A DNA stretch of 18,673 bases from an uncultured Bacteroidota bacterium (GTDB taxonomy: Bacteria > Bacteroidota > Bacteroidia > Chitinophagales > Chitinophagaceae), in the NCBI GenBank assembly GCA_903879995.1, contig CAIRNW010000130.1, positions 1 to 18,673 on the forward strand, given 5' to 3'. Positions 16,082 through 18,673 of this stretch are shown here, piece after piece. The translations under genes were made by a program, and so were the position numbers. The notes under the pieces were generated by a model. The model searched no databases. It was not told where the DNA came from and worked only from the letters and a program-made list of their open reading frames with translations. How positions within the stretch are numbered: the stretch's first letter is position 1; each line of letters begins with the position of its first letter.

Positions 16082-16089
16082 CAAAGGTA
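16082..16089 (-). promoter_or_regulatory. -7 promoter element for mdh
   Basis: TACCTTTG on the minus strand matches TAnnTTTG and is 15 bases upstream of the mdh ATG. No TTTG stands 19-21 bases further upstream, so only the -7 half is convincing. Confidence 0.5.
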
Positions 16090-16094
16090 GCAGT

Positions 16095-16125
16095 TTTGTG
16101 GTGAGGGAGTCACGTTGTATCTTCG
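16095..16125 (+). promoter_or_regulatory. Promoter for efp
   Basis: TTTG at 16095-16098 is followed after 19 bases by TATCTTCG at 16118-16125, matching TTTG-N19-21-TAnnTTTG except for one position. The predicted start is near 16132, giving a leader of about 13 bases before the efp ATG at 16145. It lies back to back with the mdh -7 element. Confidence 0.65.
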
Positions 16126-16144
16126 CGGCCTCAAAAATTTTGTA

Positions 16145-16714
16145 ATGGCAAATACAGCAGACATCAGCCGCGGGCTTATCATCAAGTTAGATGGCAGTCT
16201 TTATTCCGTAGTGGAATTTGGAGAGAATAAAACGGCACGTGCAGCGGCCAAAGTTTGGGCAAAACTCAAGGGGATCGATAACAATCGTACCATTGAAAAA
16301 ACTTGGAACTCAGGGGATACTATATTTCCGGTTCGAGTAGAGCGCAAAGCTTACCAATACTTATACAAGGACGACACGGGTTATAATTTCATGGATAATG
16401 AAACATTTGAGCAGGTTGCTGTACAGGAAGCCTTGGTAGACGCACCCCAGTTTTTAAAAGAGGGGCAGGAGGTAAGCGTTCTCTTCAACACGGAAACAGA
16501 GGCTCCTATGTCTGTCGAGTTGCCTGATAAGATTGTCTTATTAGTAACTTATACTGAGCCAGGTTTAAAAGGAGATACCGCCACACGAACCTTGAAGCCT
16601 GCTACCGTTGAAACAGGCGCAAAAGTCAACGTTCCTCTTTTTGTCAACGAGGGCGAACTGATCCGGGTCAATACAAAAACCGGCGACTATGTAGAGCGCG
16701 TAAAAGAAGCATAA
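16145..16714 (+). CDS. efp: Elongation factor P with arginine at the modification site
   Basis: EF-P (189 residues) enters the ribosomal E site and rescues ribosomes stalled at polyproline. Three beta-barrel domains are visible: the KOW-like domain 1 (ADISRGLIIKLDGSLYSVVEF), an OB domain with YLYKDDTGYNFMDNETFEQ, and a C-terminal OB domain with YTEPGLKGDTATRTLKPATVETGA and VNEGELIRVNTKTGDYVERV. The tip loop of domain 1 is unusual: EFGENKTARAAAKVWAKLKG (24-43) replaces the common EF.HVKPGKG.AFVR.KLK. The modified lysine is replaced by R32 (codon 16238-16240). The start is the ATG at 16145; a TTG at 16115 lies within the promoter. A terminator follows, then accB-accC. Confidence 0.96.
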   Translation: MANTADISRGLIIKLDGSLYSVVEFGENKTARAAAKVWAKLKGIDNNRTIEKTWNSGDTIFPVRVERKAYQYLYKDDTGYNFMDNETFEQVAVQEALVDAPQFLKEGQEVSVLFNTETEAPMSVELPDKIVLLVTYTEPGLKGDTATRTLKPATVETGAKVNVPLFVNEGELIRVNTKTGDYVERVKEA

Positions 16715-16730
16715 ATTAATTTTACTTTAT

Positions 16731-16763
16731 AGCCCGATTTTTAATGAAATCGGGCTTTTTTTT
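16731..16763 (+). terminator. Intrinsic terminator after efp
   Basis: A perfect 10-bp stem, AGCCCGATTT (16731-16740) with AAATCGGGCT (16747-16756), closes a 6-base loop and continues into eight T residues. It separates efp from accB even though the three genes form a commonly conserved cluster, so accBC needs its own promoter or read-through. Confidence 0.93.
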
Positions 16764-16838
16764 GCCTTTTTAGCCCTTTTTTGACCAAAAAATGATAAAA
16801 AATAGGTCGATTTACGGCATTTCTGATTACCCAGTCCT

Positions 16839-16846
16839 TACCTTAG
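16839..16846 (+). promoter_or_regulatory. Candidate -7 element for accB
   Basis: TACCTTAG matches TAnnTTTG at all but one position and would start transcription near 16853, leaving a leader of about 38 bases before the accB ATG at 16891. No clear TTTG lies 19-21 bases upstream. The position between the efp terminator and accB supports it. Confidence 0.4.
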
Positions 16847-16890
16847 CACCCCGATCCGGGTTCATCAAAACCAATTTAAACTTGAAAAAC

Positions 16891-17376
16891 ATGGATTTTA
16901 AACAGATTCAGGAGTTGATCAAGATGGTCAACAAATCCAATATTGGAGAAGTTACCATTGAGCAAAAGGACTTTAAAGTTACCGTCAAGCAAAAAGAGGA
17001 TAAGATAACCCAGGTAGTAAGCGCAGTTGCTCCCATGCAATCGGCGCCCGTATCAGCTCCTCCAGCTCCTGTAGCCGCTGCACCCGCCTCTGCACCAGCA
17101 GCTGATAAACCAAAGCCACCGGCATCTACAGATAATTTGATAACTATTAAAAGTCCCATGATCGGAACTTTTTATAGGAAGTCCTCTCCGGATAAACCCA
17201 ATCTAGTTGATATAGGGACAGAAATTTCACCCGGTAGTGTGGTGTGCATTATTGAGGCTATGAAGCTCTTTAACGAAATCGAAAGTGAGATAAAGGGTCG
17301 TGTTGTAAAAGTACTGGTTGATGATGCATCACCTGTTGAGTACGATCAGCCTCTATTCTTGGTTGAACCTGCCTGA
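16891..17376 (+). CDS. accB: Acetyl-CoA carboxylase biotin carboxyl carrier protein
   Basis: BCCP (161 residues) carries the biotin that shuttles CO2 between AccC and the AccAD carboxyltransferase. The N-terminal helix and strand DFKQIQELIKMVNKSNIGEVTI (2-23) is typical. A flexible Ala/Pro linker (about 45-79) leads to the biotinyl domain from ITIKSPMIGTFYR (84-96). The attachment site is K125 in EAMKLFNE, and the thumb region is present. The ATG at 16891 starts at the family's N-terminus; the in-frame ATG at 16792 would add 33 residues without homology from the leader. accC follows after 23 bases. Confidence 0.96.
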   Translation: MDFKQIQELIKMVNKSNIGEVTIEQKDFKVTVKQKEDKITQVVSAVAPMQSAPVSAPPAPVAAAPASAPAADKPKPPASTDNLITIKSPMIGTFYRKSSPDKPNLVDIGTEISPGSVVCIIEAMKLFNEIESEIKGRVVKVLVDDASPVEYDQPLFLVEPA

Positions 17377-17399
17377 TTTATTAAAACGAATTAGACATT

Positions 17400-18673
17400 A
17401 TGTTTAAGAAAATCCTCATTGCCAACAGAGGCGAGATTGCCTTGCGTGTGATACGGACGGCGCGGGAGATGGGTATCAAAACAGTAGCCGTTTATTCTAC
17501 TGCGGATCGTGATAGTTTACATGTAAAATTTGCTGATGAGGCTGTTTGCATAGGAAAGCCACAGAGCAGTGATTCCTATCTGAATATTGCCAATATCATG
17601 TCTGCAGTTGAAATTACCAATGCAGATGCTGTTCATCCTGGATATGGATTTTTAGCAGAAAATTCTCGATTTGCAAGAATCTGTAATGAGCATGGTATTA
17701 AGTTTATTGGCCCCACACCCGAGATGATTAATGCGATGGGGGACAAGATTACTGCTAAGGAAACCATGATCAAAGCTGGTGTTCCAGTAGTGCCAGGGGG
17801 AGAGGGGTTGTTGCAAAGTGTAGATGAAGCCAAAGGCCTGGCGCGTGAAATGGGTTATCCCATTATTCTAAAAGCTACGGCGGGTGGTGGAGGAAAAGGA
17901 ATGCGAATTGTTTGGGAAGAATCTGAGTTGGAAAAAGCATACGATACGGCTAAAGCAGAGGCGCTTGCTTCATTTAAGAATGACGGGATTTACATGGAAA
18001 AGTTTGTGGAAGAACCTCGTCATATAGAAATTCAAGTAGCCGGTGATCAGTACGGTAATGTTTGTCATTTAAGTGAACGTGATTGCTCCATACAGCGTCG
18101 CCATCAGAAGTTAGTAGAGGAATCTCCCTCTCCATTTATGACAGACGAGCTACGTTATAAGATGGGGGAGGCTGCGAAAAAAGCAGCGGCTGCTATTAAT
18201 TATGAAAGTGTGGGTACCATTGAGTTTTTAGTGGACAAGCACCGTAATTTTTATTTCATGGAGATGAACACCCGTATACAGGTGGAGCATTGTGTTACGG
18301 AGGAAGTGATTAATTACGATTTAATCAAAGAGCAAATTTTGATTGCGGCAGGACACCGTATATCGGGGAAAGACTATTTTCCTCAAATGCATTCAATCGA
18401 GTGTCGAATCAATGCGGAGGATCCTTATAATGATTTTAGACCCTCTCCTGGAAAAATTACAGTTTGTCATCAGCCCGGTGGACACGGCGTTCGTGTGGAT
18501 AGTCATGTTTACGCTGGGTATGTTATACCACCTTATTACGATTCCATGATTGGAAAATTAATTACGGTGGCACAAACTCGACAAGAAGCCATTCAAACCA
18601 TGTATCGTGCTTTGAGTGAATATGTAATTGAAGGGGTTAAAACAACTATCCCGTTTCATTTACAATTAATGCA
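17400..18673 (+). CDS. accC: Acetyl-CoA carboxylase biotin carboxylase (3' end missing)
   Basis: Biotin carboxylase uses ATP and bicarbonate to carboxylate the biotin on AccB. The window holds 424 codons from the ATG at 17400; the family is about 450 residues, so roughly the last 25 are outside. The reading frame is open to the window edge. The opening [20 protein letters not shown] is diagnostic. The ATP-grasp glycine loop [10 protein letters not shown] lies at 158-167, HQK with K237 near the bicarbonate site, and E288, N290 and R292 in [10 protein letters not shown] occupy the same numbers as in the E. coli enzyme. A cysteine follows (EHCVTE) where E. coli has proline. It is co-transcribed with accB. 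Confidence 0.97.
   Translation, partial: MFKKILIANRGEIALRVIRTAREMGIKTVAVYSTADRDSLHVKFADEAVCIGKPQSSDSYLNIANIMSAVEITNADAVHPGYGFLAENSRFARICNEHGIKFIGPTPEMINAMGDKITAKETMIKAGVPVVPGGEGLLQSVDEAKGLAREMGYPIILKATAGGGGKGMRIVWEESELEKAYDTAKAEALASFKNDGIYMEKFVEEPRHIEIQVAGDQYGNVCHLSERDCSIQRRHQKLVEESPSPFMTDELRYKMGEAAKKAAAAINYESVGTIEFLVDKHRNFYFMEMNTRIQVEHCVTEEVINYDLIKEQILIAAGHRISGKDYFPQMHSIECRINAEDPYNDFRPSPGKITVCHQPGGHGVRVDSHVYAGYVIPPYYDSMIGKLITVAQTRQEAIQTMYRALSEYVIEGVKTTIPFHLQLM

Noticed and set aside
16115..16144. Upstream TTG start for efp
   Set aside because: It would place the coding region over the -7 element and add ten residues before the conserved MANTADISRG start.
18343..18549. Plus-strand 68-codon open frame inside accC
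   Set aside because: It is an alternative frame inside the conserved biotin carboxylase, whose own frame continues to the window end.
1..18673. Search for CRISPR, mobile elements, defence or biosynthetic clusters
   Set aside because: No repeat-spacer pattern, transposase, integrase, toxin-antitoxin pair or multi-gene accessory cassette is visible; the genes are core housekeeping.

Overview
This window reads as ordinary core chromosome of a Bacteroidota bacterium, probably close to Chitinophagaceae/Sediminibacterium-like organisms; the family-level placement is my inference. The support is protein style (RpoC tail, MDH, Cmk, a DUF4254 protein paired with a GT9 glycosyltransferase), promoter elements of the Bacteroidetes type (TTTG about 20 nt upstream of TAnnTTTG, clearest before tRNA-Asp and efp), A-rich leaders with few Shine-Dalgarno sites, and moderate GC. 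There is no phage, transposase, integrase, CRISPR array or toxin-antitoxin pair. Gene density is very high, and no gene-free stretch exceeds about 270 bases.

Layout. (1) 1-860: 3' end of rpoC with its terminator. (2) 939-3813, plus strand: a tightly coupled operon of an OmpH/Skp-like periplasmic chaperone, a DUF4254 protein, a GT9 (heptosyltransferase-like) enzyme and ispD, with 4-nt ATGA overlaps between the last three. This is envelope and isoprenoid work. (3) 3810-4974, minus strand: promoter, tRNA-Asp(GTC), intrinsic terminator and a Gfo/Idh/MocA oxidoreductase. (4) 5066-6958, plus: accA and dapA. (5) 6932-8141, minus: a short RNase Z behind a STAS-like protein. (6) 8245-11484, plus: clpC and cmk. 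(7) 11485-12231, minus: secreted FKBP-type prolyl isomerase, divergent from a hotdog-fold thioesterase at 12306-12752. (8) 12749-14113, minus: a three-part DEDDh exonuclease / GIY-YIG / UvrC-like cysteine-motif protein, divergent from a stand-alone RlmK-type rRNA methyltransferase. (9) 15137-16066, minus: malate dehydrogenase, divergent from efp-accB-accC, with accC running off the end.

How the genes work together. accA, accB and accC give three of the four acetyl-CoA carboxylase parts (accD is not here). dapA feeds lysine and meso-diaminopimelate synthesis, ispD the MEP isoprenoid pathway. ClpC, the chaperone and the FKBP handle protein quality. RNase Z, tRNA-Asp, RlmK-like and EF-P serve translation.

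I see no obviously new multi-gene system. The best leads are single-gene anomalies: an EF-P with arginine (R32) in place of the usual modified lysine and an unusual loop; the exonuclease/GIY-YIG/cysteine-cluster fusion; an RNase Z lacking most of the segment where bacterial enzymes carry the tRNA-gripping arm; the uncharacterised DUF4254-GT9 couple; and a perfectly symmetric divergent promoter pair at 12247-12302 that may give a leaderless thioesterase mRNA.
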